64,000 bases of DNA from Leptoclinus maculatus. Lineage: Eukaryota > Chordata > Actinopteri > Perciformes > Stichaeidae. A program made the translations under genes and the position numbers. This document shows, in pieces, positions 37,448-51,019 of this stretch. The DNA lies in NCBI GenBank assembly GCA_032191485.1, contig JAVDOI010000007.1, positions 8,093,455-8,157,454 of the forward strand, read 5' to 3'. Numbering within the stretch: the stretch's first letter is position 1; the number at the start of each line of letters is the position of its first letter. The notes beneath the pieces are model-generated. The model did not search any database. It saw only the letters and a list, made by a program, of their open reading frames with translations, and was not told the DNA's origin.

Positions 37448-38903
37448 AGAGCAGCAGTAGAGGAGTGACCTCTTGCATCAATAAAGCCCTCCATGAATCA
37501 AAGTGGGCTACGAAAGACCATTTAATCCACCTACAGTCAGATTGGTTTTGGTAGGAAGGCAGAGAATTACTGTACAGTACAGAGCTTATTGAATTTTCTA
37601 TTGATCGAGGCTTTCTGAGGAAAGTGGGGGAAAAAAAGTGAATCAGTTTGGCTGCGTAAAAACATCGGATATTTGAGCTTTATTTTCTTTTTCAACGTCT
37701 AGACTGACATAAGAAATCCCCCCGTGACACAGAAGATCAAGAAATGGCTGCTGGAACTAGAAAAAAATAGGTGCTTGTGTTCGATATCACACACAACACA
37801 GAGAACATTGATCATGTAAAGCTGTATTGTTTTAGCAGCGCTGTTAAGCCAAGAGTTTATCACAGACTGGCAAGAACACACACACACACACACAGACTGT
37901 AGGCTTGGCACAGGTATGTGGGGGTTGTATTGTTGCAAATGTAAGATGTGTTTCAAAGTGATATATTCATATTTACATGCTTGCATGTGAGGATAATGTG
38001 TGGAGTTCGTAGAGAGCAGCAGATAAATTGCATTGTCTTGGATTCTTTTGGAGGACAGGCCAGGTCAGGATACTCCAGCCCGGGAAAGCTGGCTCAGAGG
38101 AAAAAAATATCTCCTTTTTTAAAAACATTCTGGCTACAATCCCAGCGCTGTTATAAAGTAGCTACTCGTGAGTTTGGAGACCAAATATCAGGATTTTCTG
38201 TGAATATGACCGTGTGATTGGCTGTGTGCTTTCTTTAAGCCTGAAGGTGTCCAGTCTGACCAGGTGTGTGAGACTCTTTGAAAAGTGAGACAGTGAGAGA
38301 GAGAGAGAGAGTTTCTTCTGTTCCTTCCTCTCCGACACTGGACTGGTGAGCTGCAGTATAAGAGTGCGTATCACTTTAAAAAACAACTACCCTTCAGGGA
38401 GACTGAGAGACCAGCTGCATTTCCTTAGCGGGAATGTTTGTGTTTGTGGCGTACAGACCAACGGACGGAGTTTGCTTTGCGTCAGTGAGAAGAAACGAGA
38501 GGGGGAAGAAAGAAAGAGTCAGCGGGGATCACTGTGTGGGACCGGGACAGAAGGACCAAGCAGGGTTTGACCTTGAGCAGACATCGGACCGCTGAATCCC
38601 AGAGAGACTGAGAGGACAGAGAGGGGGCAGAGGCAGGAGAGGAGAATATATCCTGCCAGGCTTACCTCTGGAGATGACCCACTTATTATCTACTGGAGCT
38701 TAGTGGCATCAGGAGGACAATAAAGGCGAATTCCTAATTGCCATTGGCAATTTGTGGATTTTACCTGTAATGGCTCACCTGTGCAAATAAAGTTGAATGT
38801 GATACCTGTGGATATCTCATTGATATCAAAAATCATACTCCTATTCTGTACGTACCTCTGGAGTTGTGGCTCTCATCATAGAGCGCTTGTAGTCAGGGAC
38901 GTA

Positions 38904-39071
38904 ATGGAGGCGGTCTTGATGGGCCTAGACGAGGCGGTCTGTACTCGGCATGGTCTGCTGTGGACTCTCACCTCAACAGCCCTCCGACGTCTTCGTGTGC
39001 ATGCCAGGAACCTTCCTGCATCCATGCATCTCTTACACACACACAGGTGTGTTTCAAGGCCACTCTACCAG
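38904..39071 (+). CDS. frmd4a: frmd4a alternative first coding exon, FRMD4B-like N-terminus (56 codons)
   Basis: ATG with G at -3 and G at +4 begins a 56-residue peptide (MEAVLMGLDEAV..., ...LLWTLTSTALRRLRVHARN..., ending ...SRPLYQ). It runs into a GTAGGC donor at 39072 in phase 0, giving ...LYQ-MTEGRR with the 54137 exon. The frame stays open 150 bases further 5' but has no earlier ATG. The layout M-x-x-V-x-M near the start, W-x-L-T, L-R-R, a basic stretch and Y-Q right before MTEGR parallels the N-terminus of human FRMD4B as I recall it. This is the best homology-type support among the upstream exons. An (AC)n tract at 39035-39045 lies inside the coding part and ends at a cryptic AG/GTGTGT donor (39046/39047). 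Confidence 0.75.
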
Positions 39072-42000
39072 GTAGGCTGCTCCTCACTTACACAAAAAAA
39101 AAAAAAAACATAAACTAGATGTGCATGTGTTCATAGCATTTCACCAGGCACCCTTGAAAATGGGAATTTATTGCAAATTTAATTTAGAAGTATGATTACT
39201 TTTGCGAACCACCTATTGTCTTCAAGCTTTGTGGAGGCGCATTGTTCATTGGAGGAAACAGTTATAAATGAATGATTCCAGGCTTGGGACCAAAGGAGAG
39301 AGGCACGGAGTGAACAGATGATGTACTGTAGGCCAGGTATGTCCTTCAGGCGACACACCGGGGCCAGAGACAGGGGCAGGGTTAAACATGACTCATTTGT
39401 TTCTTTAAGCTCGGAGGACAGAACTGGGCTACATGTAGTGGCAGTGTACCTGCCAGTGAAATGGGACGCATGCTGACATAGTTTTAAAACACAGGTGCAT
39501 GTGGAGAGTTGTCCCGCCAAGTTCAAAAAAACACTGTTGTGCTTTAACGCTGTTGTCCTTGTGTCCAGTGTTCTTTTGAAGGAGTAGTTGTTCTCAGGAT
39601 GCACACCCTTAACAGGAAGTTGTGTTGCTAGAGTCACTATAAAGGAGCCGGTAACTAAGCTGCTAAGCTGGTAAGTGTTTCTATGGATATGTGTGACAGG
39701 GGGGATGCTTGCACACAAAACACACACACACAGACACTGTTTTATAGGCTGTCTGGTCGGTCGCCGTGCCTCACACGTTTAATCTAACTCTGGCGACGCA
39801 CTGGATGTGTCTGTGTGCCACAAAAGAACAGTGTCACAGTAGAATTCAATATTTGAATCGTTTTATCAAAATGAACTGTGTCTTTTTGGGCCTTGTGTTT
39901 GTCTAGATGTGATTCAGCAAAACGGTTGATCAGTATTCTCTTCACCGTGTCTGAATCGGTACTCAGGCCTTTCATGGAGCCATTAGTATTCCCCGGGCGT
40001 CTCACCTGCCCTGTATGCAGCTGGCACTACCAGGACAAACCCAACAGGCTCACAGAGACAGACTCTTTGGGCCTCTTGCTACATACCGAAAAGGACACAC
40101 TGTACTGCATAGCACCAAATCATCCTACAGCATCAGTGGAGTAACTTAAATACCACACAATACACATCCTGTCCGCTTGCTCTGATTCCTTTATTCTCAA
40201 GAGGGGAATAAACTGGATTGTTGTTATAACTTTTGTCTTCAGATGTGCTTTCATGTGGCTCCCAAGTTTAAGCATCCTGAGGGAGGGCAACACAATCGGA
40301 GGAAACTGAAATAACATACCAGACCTCGCGAAGACAAACCCATCCTTAACACCCCCTCCTGGTGTAGAGACGCACAAACGTCTGGAAGAGGCCACTCTAA
40401 GACACATTTCAAACAGAGGAGTCTTAACACTTTCTCAAACATCCTCTGGATAAGTTACAAACAACATCTCCCTCTTGCTTGACGAAGTGGTAGCGTCGAA
40501 GGTGGAGCTGCTAATAGTGGAGCGAGTTGCAAAAGCAGGGAAGGAGGGGTCAGTGTGTCAGGCTGCAGGACGGGGATATCCCTGGCTCACTGCACTGCCT
40601 CTCTGCCCGGCTTCCTCTATTATTGTTAATGAGAAACTCAGCCTCACACGACTGGCAGACGCACAAAGGAGAGAGACAGAGAGAGAGAGGACTTAACAGT
40701 GTCTTTATTTTATTTCATCAACCTGTTCTCACTTACTCCATTTCCACCTTCTTCTCTCATCCTGAAATAAAAATACATTCCTACTCCAGTGCTCTGACCT
40801 AAAACTGTTTTCTCATCCCTCTTTTTCCTCTCTGACACTATTTTTGCTCTTTTTTTCCCCCGACTTAAATGACTTCTTCATTTCTTATTTAACTCTCTCT
40901 ACTCTCTTTTCAACTCTTACTGGAGAAGACATCCATCACCAGACAGTCATACATATTCAATCAGGACCCCGGCCCAGATATCTTACCGCGCTCCAGTGTT
41001 TGACGCGTACGCACGTCGAGGTGATCATTTAGCGCTCTGCATGTTAACGTGGAGCTGTGGCGTTACAGTAACCAGCAGCATAGCAACATTTCTGAAGTGT
41101 TGTTTGCTCACACAGACACGTATTCCTCTCGTGAGAGAACGCAGCGGCGTGTTCACACTTTCATACATCAGACTGAGTAATATTGACTCAACAGCCTCCG
41201 GTCACACGTTCTCCTCTGGTGGTATGACCCTTTAAATAGGGTTAGTACCGCCAAGCGTGTGAGGGCAGTGCTCTGCTGTGCCGTGTTAGACAGTGTCTCT
41301 GGGTAATTGTTGCGTTGTGTCATTTCTTAAGTTGCTTTCCAGTCGCATTGATTTCATGTTTTTTCCCTTGCCAGCCCCCCTTCTTATCACGCGACCCCAT
41401 CCCAAAGGCAGGATATCCTGCATGGGGAAGAAGCAGGGACTATAGTAAACGCAGGTGGTTGGACTTCCCCTGAGTTGCAAGAATTCCTTATTTACCTGTA
41501 ATCATCACAGTGCTGCAAACTCACAAGACTTACTACGAGCCATCATTTTGTTCCTAAGAATGTGAAGTGACATGTTGTTAAGCAAAACTCATCCCGAGTA
41601 TGTTCAACATCCTCGTATCCTAGATAGACCCAGTTTATTTCCTGTTATCGTGCTTGCTAATATCAGTCGCTGTCAGGAAGCTGGTTCTGCTCGGTGTCAA
41701 ATAAACTTACATCCGAGCTGTTTCCTAGCAACGCAGCTCCACTGAAGAGTTGTATACATATTTAAAATGTTGCATTATGTCACATTTGTCATACATATTC
41801 ATTAGACCTCACTGCTCTGTTAGCTTGTAGGCTGTACTGCATCATATTTAGACCCAGGCCAGTTTACTCCCACTAAGCTCATCTGGTCCTGCTTCCTGTG
41901 AGAGTAGCTCTGTCACTGACGAGTCCCAGTCCATTATGATACGAAGCAGAGACACAGCCCCCCCCCTCTGTTACATCTTTTGTTTGTGGTCTGATAAGCT

Positions 42001-44183
42001 GTGGGCGCTCAGTCAAACCGTGGTGTTTTTAAGCAAGTGGTTTCCTTGGACGAGGGGTCCACAATGAGTGCCAGCAGCTCCCCAGAATCAGGACATGACT
42101 GTACTCAGTTCAGGTTGTTAAGTCTCTCTTCTCCCGTGTTCAATATACCTTCCATTTGTTCTCATATTCCACTGAAGCAGATGTCAATAACTAGACTCAC
42201 GACAGGCAGGCAAATATCCAGAATGGGAAATCTCTGTGTCCTTGCTAATTCCCGGCCTCATTCCGTTTTTTCCTTGTTTTCCAGCCAAGACATTATTGGA
42301 TGGAGGTTGAAGTTGAACTAGTGACTCCCTACTGAAGAATCCTGATTCACTATTCCTGTCTGGCAGCCATCTTTGTACTCATTGCCAAAGTCAGGATCCG
42401 TATGTGAGAAAATATTTTCCCAGAACCGCCAGAGAGACGTTTGGTGACGGGAGGGGTTGAGCGCCAGAACGGACATTGTCTTGAATTTTTCCACAGCTTT
42501 GTTTATTTTATTTTTTCCTGTAATTTTCGAACTTGTTTGCAACTAGCCTGGAGGCATGTTTGTGTTTGATAGCCCTGCGTAGACGCACACTCACAAACAC
42601 ACAAATACCCCTCTGTAGATTCTGTTGGTGGTTGAAGCCGTTTACAGTGTCTCCCTGGGGATAAGGTCTTATTTGCATAGTTGGTCTGGAAAACGTTTCC
42701 ACTGCTCCATTCCCAGGTTTCATGTGTGTGAGTGTAAATGTGTGTGAAAGAGAAAAGGGAAGAGGGGGCCAGGCTTGTTGATGTCTGAATTTAAGAAAAA
42801 AGTTCCTGTGAAGATTCCTCAAGAGTTCAATAATGGGAAACAATCTTCTCACCACTGTATAAATCATAAACCATGATAAAAATGTTATCCCTATTCATAT
42901 TTTCTTTGATATTGATGTGTTTGACGAGTCTCTTGGTGATGTGCAGGCTTGTTACATGTTAAACATTTAAAGCACGACACCCCTCCTCCCTCATGTGCCG
43001 TGTTATTTAGTTACTGTGCACCATAAGCTTCTTAGCCAAGCTGGAATCTAATTTCTCTGGTAATGTGTGAATATGGCACACTGCTTGATTGGACGACCAC
43101 TCGCTTGATTAATTACGGGCGTTTTGCATGCTCACACGCGTACCACACAGTCTTCCCAGAGGACTACTCGGATTCTCTGATTTAAGGCATATAATTGAAT
43201 AAAATCAGGATGGTATTCCTGCTTTGGCATTTAGCAAAGGGAAATCACATGACACGTGAAAATATTCACGATATAAGACTTACTGACAGTGTTTTTGATT
43301 CCATTTAAAAAGATTGCCAGATGTGAACACTTTCCCCGATATCAGTTGTCCATGTTGGAGACTATTCAGATGTTAAACATGATAAAACAGAGATTGCGAT
43401 ATCTGGCTGGTGATTTATCGGGCAATGGTTGAGCGGCCTACTTGAGACATCTGGCTGGTATCCCTCTAAACCCTGTAAGTGTGTCTGAGTCGTGGCCAGA
43501 GCGGACACCATGTGTAAGGTTTTTGGAGGTGGTCCTCCTGTATTGAGTGAAGTGATAGCTTTAACTGTGGCATTAGTGATGGGGATATAAGGGCTTATGA
43601 TGTTTTAAGTTCAGAGGTTAGGGCCTGAGTATAGAATGGTGATCCCGAAGGATTACTAGGGGAATCTGATGAATATCTGAGGAAATCCCTCTCAGGGACT
43701 CCCAGATCCTCATGTTTGTATAGATATTATATCCTCTAGCAGTTTACCGAATGTTTACCGAACAGAGGTTTAGACTTTTGTGTGTATTAACTTCACAGAA
43801 GAGCCTCCTCTCCGCTATCGCAATCTGACCACAGTATGTTTCCCTATAGAAACACTTAGGTATCAGTCATATTAATGCTGAATGAGAATTAAGAAACATG
43901 ATGCATGCATGTTGATTTCCCATGGTTCTTTGGGGAGGCATGGTCCGCCACTTTACTGTGTTTAATACGTTATATCAGCCATCATTTTCAGATTTAAAGC
44001 TGGAGGACTCCATTTTTTGGCTCTCGTAATTTGTTACGTCCTTTGATACTACAAATGCCTTCCAACTCTGTCTGTCTCTCTCAAGTATGTACACCTGTAG
44101 GCTTAATTATGCATATGTAAATTGGACAAACACGTAATGTGCGCATGCTCACATAGGCCCTGCAACTCTATGTTGCTTGGATT

Positions 44184-44210
44184 TGTGTGTGTGTGTGTGT
44201 GGGGGGGGGG
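44184..44210. repeat. (GT)n followed by poly-G
   Basis: GT tract of about 17 bases fused to a G10 run. Confidence 0.93.
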
Positions 44211-44456
44211 TATGAATTTCAAGGTTTCCAAGGACCATAACACACAGAACAAGCTTTCGACAAATTCGACCACTAAAGCTAAAATATGAGTTCTCATCTG
44301 TCACCGTGCTACATGATTGATCAGCTGTTTTTATTTATTGAGCAAAAGCTTTCCACCTCTTACCTTCAGATTCTGGCTCCCACCGAAGCCAAATGGCCAA
44401 ATGTAAGACATTCAATACCTTTACAATGACGGGATTCCCTTTGGACAAGAGAAATT

Positions 44457-44564
<108 letters not shown>

Positions 44565-45411
44565 CACACACTTGCCAAAGGGCTCTCCCTGCAGATGAGC
44601 TGGGTCATTTTTCATTACCCTAGCTCAGAGGAATCAAGTATGTAGTAATGGAGCACAGTCACATCGAGCCTAAGCAATGGAGGGATAAATCCCGACTGCA
44701 GAGCACAGTGGAGTCAGGCCAGACAGGCTGCAGGACAGAGCCTGTGGAGGGACATATAGCTCCTTTTCACTCCTCTATCTGTCAGTAGAATACGTCAGAC
44801 TTCATCCTGGGGGAAGATGAGCGAAAGGTCTGAGGCTGCAGCGTGTTCACACCGTCTGCTCTTATCTCTCCACAGCTTCTGTTTCCTTTATTATGTTGCC
44901 TCTATTTGTCCGCCTGCCTCATCTCCACTTTATTCCCGTTTTCTGTCCTACCTGTCTGCTTTACCCTTTTCAGACTCTTCCTCTGTGAATCCCATGCCTC
45001 GCTCTCTTCACTGCTGAAGTGTGTGGTTGTGTCTCTCTTCTATACACCTGTCCCTATCCTGTTCTTGCACATGAACCCTCTTACGTCACCTGAGGAGGAG
45101 CGGGGGGAGGTTTTAGGGGGTGGAGTGAAGGGTAAGGGGGTTCTGTCTTTGTCAAATTGGGAGTATAAATTGACTATAGCAAAGGATTCCCTTGTCTTTG
45201 CCATCCAGGGATCACGATACTGTCGTCAACCGGATTGAATCTCTTTGTGAGGGAGACATTCATTGTATGCCTTTTTACTTCAGGTTTATACCCTTGGGTC
45301 ATACCTTTGCCTGTTACAGTCTCTAAGCATTCACTTACAGGGCCTCCTCCTCTTAGTGCCCTACATTTCTGGCAGAGTGTGTGTGGCAGAGACGGCTAGA
45401 TCTCCCGGAAA

Positions 45412-45425
45412 GTTGCCATGACAAC
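45412..45425. promoter_or_regulatory. RFX X-box palindrome
   Basis: GTTGCCATGACAAC is a strong X-box with both half sites intact. Confidence 0.58.
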
Positions 45426-45472
45426 TTTTGTTTGCATCTTAGGCTGGAGAGCACGGGGGAGTGAGACTGGTG

Positions 45473-45475
<3 letters not shown>

Positions 45476-45524
<49 letters not shown>
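45476..45524. repeat. (TG)n microsatellite
   Basis: TG tract of 49 bases, 50 bases after the X-box. Confidence 0.97.
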
Positions 45525-45526
<2 letters not shown>

Positions 45527-45685
45527 CGCTGGTCTCAGCTTAAGAAGTAAGTGCTTTTAAAACCTAAGAGTTATTATGTGGATGGAAGCTCACCGAGCTC
45601 CCGTAAAGCCGGTGCCTTGAATGATGTTGTTCTGTGGCTGTCTCCGTAATTAGCCTGGAGGGTCTTTGTAGCCCCTGATGGATGA

Positions 45686-45696
45686 CCCCCCCCCCC

Positions 45697-45729
<33 letters not shown>
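45686..45729. repeat. poly-C (14) fused to (AC)n
   Basis: C14 directly followed by 30 bases of AC. Confidence 0.95.
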
Positions 45730-45732
<3 letters not shown>

Positions 45733-46035
45733 AGGCAAGGGCAAAATTAGCAAAGAAGAGAGAGGATTTGGGCGCGTTCTCCCCTCCCCTGCTGTTCTGG
45801 TCTCATGGTACATGTTTAATAGGATGGCGGAAAACATTAGGACTGTGACACAGATACACACTCACACACACACACGCACACATAGGAGTTTGCAGATAGG
45901 ACTGTTTAATATTCAGCCTGCTAAATGATTAGAGTGTTTGGTATTCTATCCAGTCACAGGACAGGGGATGGAGGCCACTGAAGTTCAACCGCTCTGCAGT
46001 ACACAGTGCCCTTGAGTTAAGGCCACAAGCAGTGC

Positions 46036-46036
<1 letters not shown>

Positions 46037-46101
<65 letters not shown>
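46037..46101. repeat. (TG)n microsatellite
   Basis: TG tract of 65 bases. Confidence 0.98.
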
Positions 46102-46103
<2 letters not shown>

Positions 46104-46452
46104 ATTTGTTAATGAGAGACCGAAAGAGAGACAGAAAAGAAGCAGTAGGCAGATAAAGTGAGGTCAAGGATGAAGACTCATCAATCAACAAGGTTCAATT
46201 GGTTTACGGGCAAAAGAGAGCAGACACTCATACACATGTGCTCGCGCACACACACACACACACACTGTAAACTTGGATACTATTAGCTCTGCAAAACCAA
46301 ATACCCTGTTCTACGTCACATTGTCTCTCTGCATGCATCGCCAGGAGTATCAGTGAACACAGGGTCACTCAGGTCTACAGTGATTTCTCACTGTGTAAAT
46401 TATAGATGAAGAGAGGAGGTGGACAGGTAAAAGATCCTTCCCCTGTGAATGG

Positions 46453-46453
<1 letters not shown>

Positions 46454-46487
<34 letters not shown>
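46454..46487. repeat. (CA)n microsatellite
   Basis: CA tract of 34 bases. Confidence 0.95.
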
Positions 46488-46489
<2 letters not shown>

Positions 46490-47176
46490 ACAACCTCAAT
46501 CCTTGCAGATCAACCCCCATGATCACTAAGACTGTGTTTCATTGAGATGAAAGACATGACATCACTCGTACCTATTTGTCCTGAACCTCTTTGCTCTTCT
46601 TGTTTGGCTGTCGGCGCTCTGGCTCCCCCTCTGGCTCCTAACGTTTTGTCCTCTGTTCTTCCTCGGAGGCTACTTCGGTTACTGAATCATCTCATATCCA
46701 TTTCATCCTAAACACAGAGTAGATGTATGGCCACGTTTTCAGAGGCACAGACACACACACAGGCACACGCAACCATAATGTCTTTATCAACCAACTGCTC
46801 CCGTTGGACTGGAATTTAAGGAATGTCCAACCCTTGTCAGTAAAGGACAAAGACTGAAAGAGAGGGAATCATGAGCCGTGGAAGAAAGGCAGCTTGTCCT
46901 TCCTTTGGAAAATAGGCAAAGTGGAATAATCCGTTTTGACTATTTTGAATGCAGCTCATCCCCATAAAAAAAACATGTAAAGAAGACATGAGTGAGCATC
47001 AAGTGCAAAACACATTCAAAGTGTTGGCAGCATGCAAAAAGTGTCCAGTGGTGACTTGCTCTCGAACCGACACACTGTGGCGCAGCGTCATCACACTGTG
47101 CCCATGAAAGGCTGTTATTTGCTTGGATGTCGCCAAGGGAGACATTTGCTGTGGTTCTGTTTTAGAGCTTTCTGTA

Positions 47177-47197
47177 TTATATATATATATATATATA
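47177..47197. repeat. (AT)n microsatellite
   Basis: AT tract of 21 bases, the only clear AT dinucleotide repeat I noted. Confidence 0.95.
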
Positions 47198-48805
47198 ACT
47201 TCTGGCTATATGTGAGTGCATGTGTGCACACATGTACATCTATTTGAGCCAGTTTTGTTTTGGCATCAGTGAAACAGAAACAATTATGGATCAAGAGAGG
47301 GAGAGAAAGGAGACAAGTGAGTAAAGAGGAAGGATGTGAGCATTAAACCAGTGGCCTAGCAGAGTAGAAGGGTCCAATAGCAGTCTATTAAATGGATAGG
47401 TTAATAGTTGGCAGCTTAAAAAGAGATTACATTTACAGCACGAGATGATACTACATTACTGTCTGTTATAGTAATGATAGAGTTGTGCTGGCTATTCCCA
47501 AAAAAGGCATTTTTTTTTTTTAAGATCCGACAATGTGATCAGTGGGAACTATGAAAACAATATCAAACCATCAGGAATTTATCCCGAACAAGCTGAGGTT
47601 GTTACTGTTATGACTACAAGACATTCAAATTGACTGTACCAATAAAATAGTAGCTCTCTGCCTTCCTCTGTTATCTTCACCCCTTTCATTGTTTTTCTCA
47701 AACACACAACAGAGTCATTATGTCTCTGTTGCAAAGTGCAAACCATTGGCTCACAATTTGGATATTATTTTGCATATTATTTTGAAAACCTCCAGTTAAT
47801 ATATGACCGCTGCTACTGCTGCTGTTGCACACCCATTCATATTTGTATCTGTAGCAAACTATAGATGTGTAATGCATGTGTAAGAAGTCTGTTGAGCCAA
47901 GAGACAGTTCCTGATTCTTTGCAGTTCATCGGGGATCGAGGTTCCTTGTGGATGCAGAGGACAGCGAAGTTGAACTGAGGCAGAGATGGACAGAAGGGAA
48001 GTTTTGGATCACACAGAAACTGCTATAAAGCATGATTCCTGATGTCCTCATTGCGCCTACTGAAACACCTTTAAGCGTTGTTCCCATAAAAAGCACCAAT
48101 GGGGTGTTTAGAGAAAGTTGTGATTCTTTGTAAAAAAAACATGTGGGGAAACGTCTCCTGAACAAATGAGAGAGATTTTTGGGTAAAGTCTGGGAATAGT
48201 GCTTTGTAGTAAAACAGGAACGAAGCAGAGTTGGCTACAGAAATATCTCCAGTTTGTTTGAAGTGCCAGTGTGTTTCTGATTTTAAAAAACGCCCTAACT
48301 GGAACCACATTTCAGTCCCAAAGTCACTCACGGGCAGGGAGGGTGGAGCTCACAGACACACACATATACACACTTGAACAAACAAAACAGATCTCTCTCT
48401 CTCGGTCAGTCGTTTCTCTAGACATTCCTGGCTGCCTTTCCATGACCCTCCCTGCTCCGTCTCACTTTGCTACATGAAGCACTGGATGGAGAAGATGGAT
48501 TTGGCCCCGCTATTATTTTTCCATCAGGTTTTCAATAACCCATTCAAACTAAAACTGTAGAATACAGTGTGTTTTGCTGAATCTTGGGTTGTAACCTAAT
48601 CTGCACCACATGCAGATACTGTTGCATTAAAACTGACGACGAGTCATGAAAGCCTATTCAGCTACAATGATCTCAGCGTCATAAATCACCTCAGGACTGC
48701 TTGTGTCAGACCACGCTTGCTCTCAAAGTGACGTGTTTAAGAGTGTGTGTTTGTTTAGTCTCCATGAATATGAGAGAGATGCAGACAAAGACAGACAGAG
48801 CAAGA

Positions 48806-48808
<3 letters not shown>

Positions 48809-48885
<77 letters not shown>
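48809..48885. repeat. (TG)n microsatellite
   Basis: Pure TG tract of 77 bases. Confidence 0.98.
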
Positions 48886-48886
<1 letters not shown>

Positions 48887-50865
48887 AGTCTTAACTGCCT
48901 ACCGCAGCGTCCCACAGTCAGGGTTAAAGAGATTCTCCATCTTGCTTCAATTAACCGCTCAGCACTGTTTATATCACATTCCACCAATATAGGTTACCTT
49001 TTCCAGCACAGACCATCAACCCTGTACCCCTGCTCGACCCTAAAAACCAGACTCTAATACCCACCCGCCTGTTAAACCCACCTCACCCATCCAGATCTTT
49101 CCCCTTTGGAGCCCTATACTCCATAGAAATACACCAGATCAGCACCTCATTACGACCACACCTCTGCCCAGAATAGAAGCCCACTGGCTCCATAACAAGG
49201 CTCTGTCAGGGCCCAGATATGTCACACCTATAAGTGGTTCTCACCTTGGTGCTTCTCGGAAACACACGCTCTGTAGGTCATTGAAAGGTGACCATGTAGC
49301 GGGAAGTTTAAGGGGCAAGAGCATCGGACAGAGAGGCTCACTAAATCACAGCTGTTTGTTATTGTTCCTTCCTGCCTTGCTTCCTTCCTTCTACTCTCGG
49401 GCTTTTTCTGTTAATCTGTCTCCCTCTTGTTCAGCTTCTCTGGGGCTCCTATCCATTACTCCTATCCAAACAGGAACAATTATTCATAAGCTTGTGTAGT
49501 TTAAGTGTTAAGGATCCTCCTACTGCAATTTTTTTCTTCTTCTTCAGTCTTTGTCAGTTTTACCCCATTCCCCCACTGTCCCCTTCTCTCTCCCTCCCTT
49601 GCATTGGTCAAACAACAGGGCCCTTGTGATAGCCAACTGAGGAAGTTACCAATAAAGGGAGATATGTATTTGACCGGAGAAAGCGAAAGAGGGACGGGTG
49701 CATGTATTAAAGCCAAGGAAAGAATCATCTGGAGATGTTTAAGTTGGACAGGCCAGTTTCCGGTGTCTGGAGCAGGCCAACAATATCCAGAAACAGAAAA
49801 ATCCAGCAGGGAGGGGAAAGGATGTGACCTTCTACATTCGGCGAAGTAAGCTGAATTGTGGGCCTGCAGCATAAACTATGGTAGCAACAAAACTGTTCAA
49901 GCCAAGCACATTAAATGTTATTGCATCTTTGTATAGCTTAATGTCTGCGATTTCTGATGAATCATGCAAATTTAAGATTATGAACCGCCTGTCGTATTTC
50001 AATTACGGTGCAACTACAGGTTGGTTATGGCAAACTGTATTTATGAAAGAGATCTGAAAAGTTAAGCTAAAGTTGTCTTTAGTCAACAAATGGCCGAGTA
50101 TCCCTGATGCTGACGGTTAAGCGGAAGATGTGTGCTACATGTGGCCTCACGCTGTTTTCATATTGTGGGGATTACCACTGCTGTTTTATGTTGTAACACA
50201 ATAATAGAAAGCAGACTAGCCTATGCATGCAGAGTCATTCAAAGTATGTATTGACAGTAGGTATAAGCCCTGCCTTCACAGCACACATTAGTATCTATTT
50301 ATGGTACCAAAAACTGCACTGATGTTAACAACTTGGTGGTTTCAACGGCTGCTGCTCCAGCTGTGTAAGGTGAACACAGAAGCCCAATTTAGGTCACACA
50401 AAAAAAAAAGTCAGTCCAACGGCTGCAGTGGACTGAATGCCAGGAATTATTCAAGCAACCCAAACCTGAGAGCAAGACGATCTGTGTTTTAAAAGTGCAG
50501 ACAGGAAGTGACAAGCTAGAGAGAGAGAGAGGGAGGGAGAGAGGGAAGGAGAGCAAGAGACAGAAAGACCAGACCAGGGATTTAGCAGAAACATTTAACC
50601 ATTTCAGGCCTATGGAAATCTATCAGAATACACATGGCTTGGCATATAAATGTATAGCCAAAGTAACACGACATGTGAGGAAAGGGTCTTTCAAGGGGCA
50701 CTCTTTCTCCCTCACAAAGCCTGCGTTTGTGAAGGTATACAGCTGGTTTAATAAAGTAGGCAGACTGTGATCACTGCTCATTGTTATGTATCAGCAGTGC
50801 ATCGCTTGTTTTAAAGGCAGACTATTGGCGTGCTCTGCAGACACAGATGTCTGTTTGGGTTTGTA

Positions 50866-50867
<2 letters not shown>

Positions 50868-50960
<93 letters not shown>

Positions 50961-50974
50961 GCACACACACACAC
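50868..50974. repeat. (CA)n array with CG interruptions
   Basis: About 107 bases of CA with GCAC interruptions at about 50911, 50957 and 50961. It directly precedes the CpG-rich promoter region. Confidence 0.97.
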
Positions 50975-51019
50975 GGGGAGAGAGAGAGGTCTGCAGTTTC
51001 TCATGGCTGTGAGCTGCTG

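Larger units (their letters stand above)
30676..38903 (+). other. frmd4a: intron between candidate first exons (about 8.2 kb)
   Basis: No coding sequence supported. It holds CA/TG arrays at 32138, 35274, 35471, 36164 and 37412, CT/GA tracts at 32249, 34988 and 36415, a poly-C run at 36940, an X-box at 36796 and an A/T-rich possible element at 31940-32125. Sequence from about 38220 to 38750 is repeat-poor and may be the leader of the 38904 exon. Confidence 0.75.

Noticed and set aside
39179..39727. 182-residue minus-strand frame just after the 39071 donor
   Set aside because: Non-repetitive, but no domain, no splice or promoter support, and length within chance for this window.
42064..42110. 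ATG-led MSASSSPESGHDCTQF segment with a possible donor
   Set aside because: The donor GTTGTT is weak and the phase is 2, so it does not fit the shared exon.
47926..48331. Two overlapping minus-strand frames of 79 and 86 residues
   Set aside because: They could be a frameshifted relic, but neither matches any family I know, and both are short.
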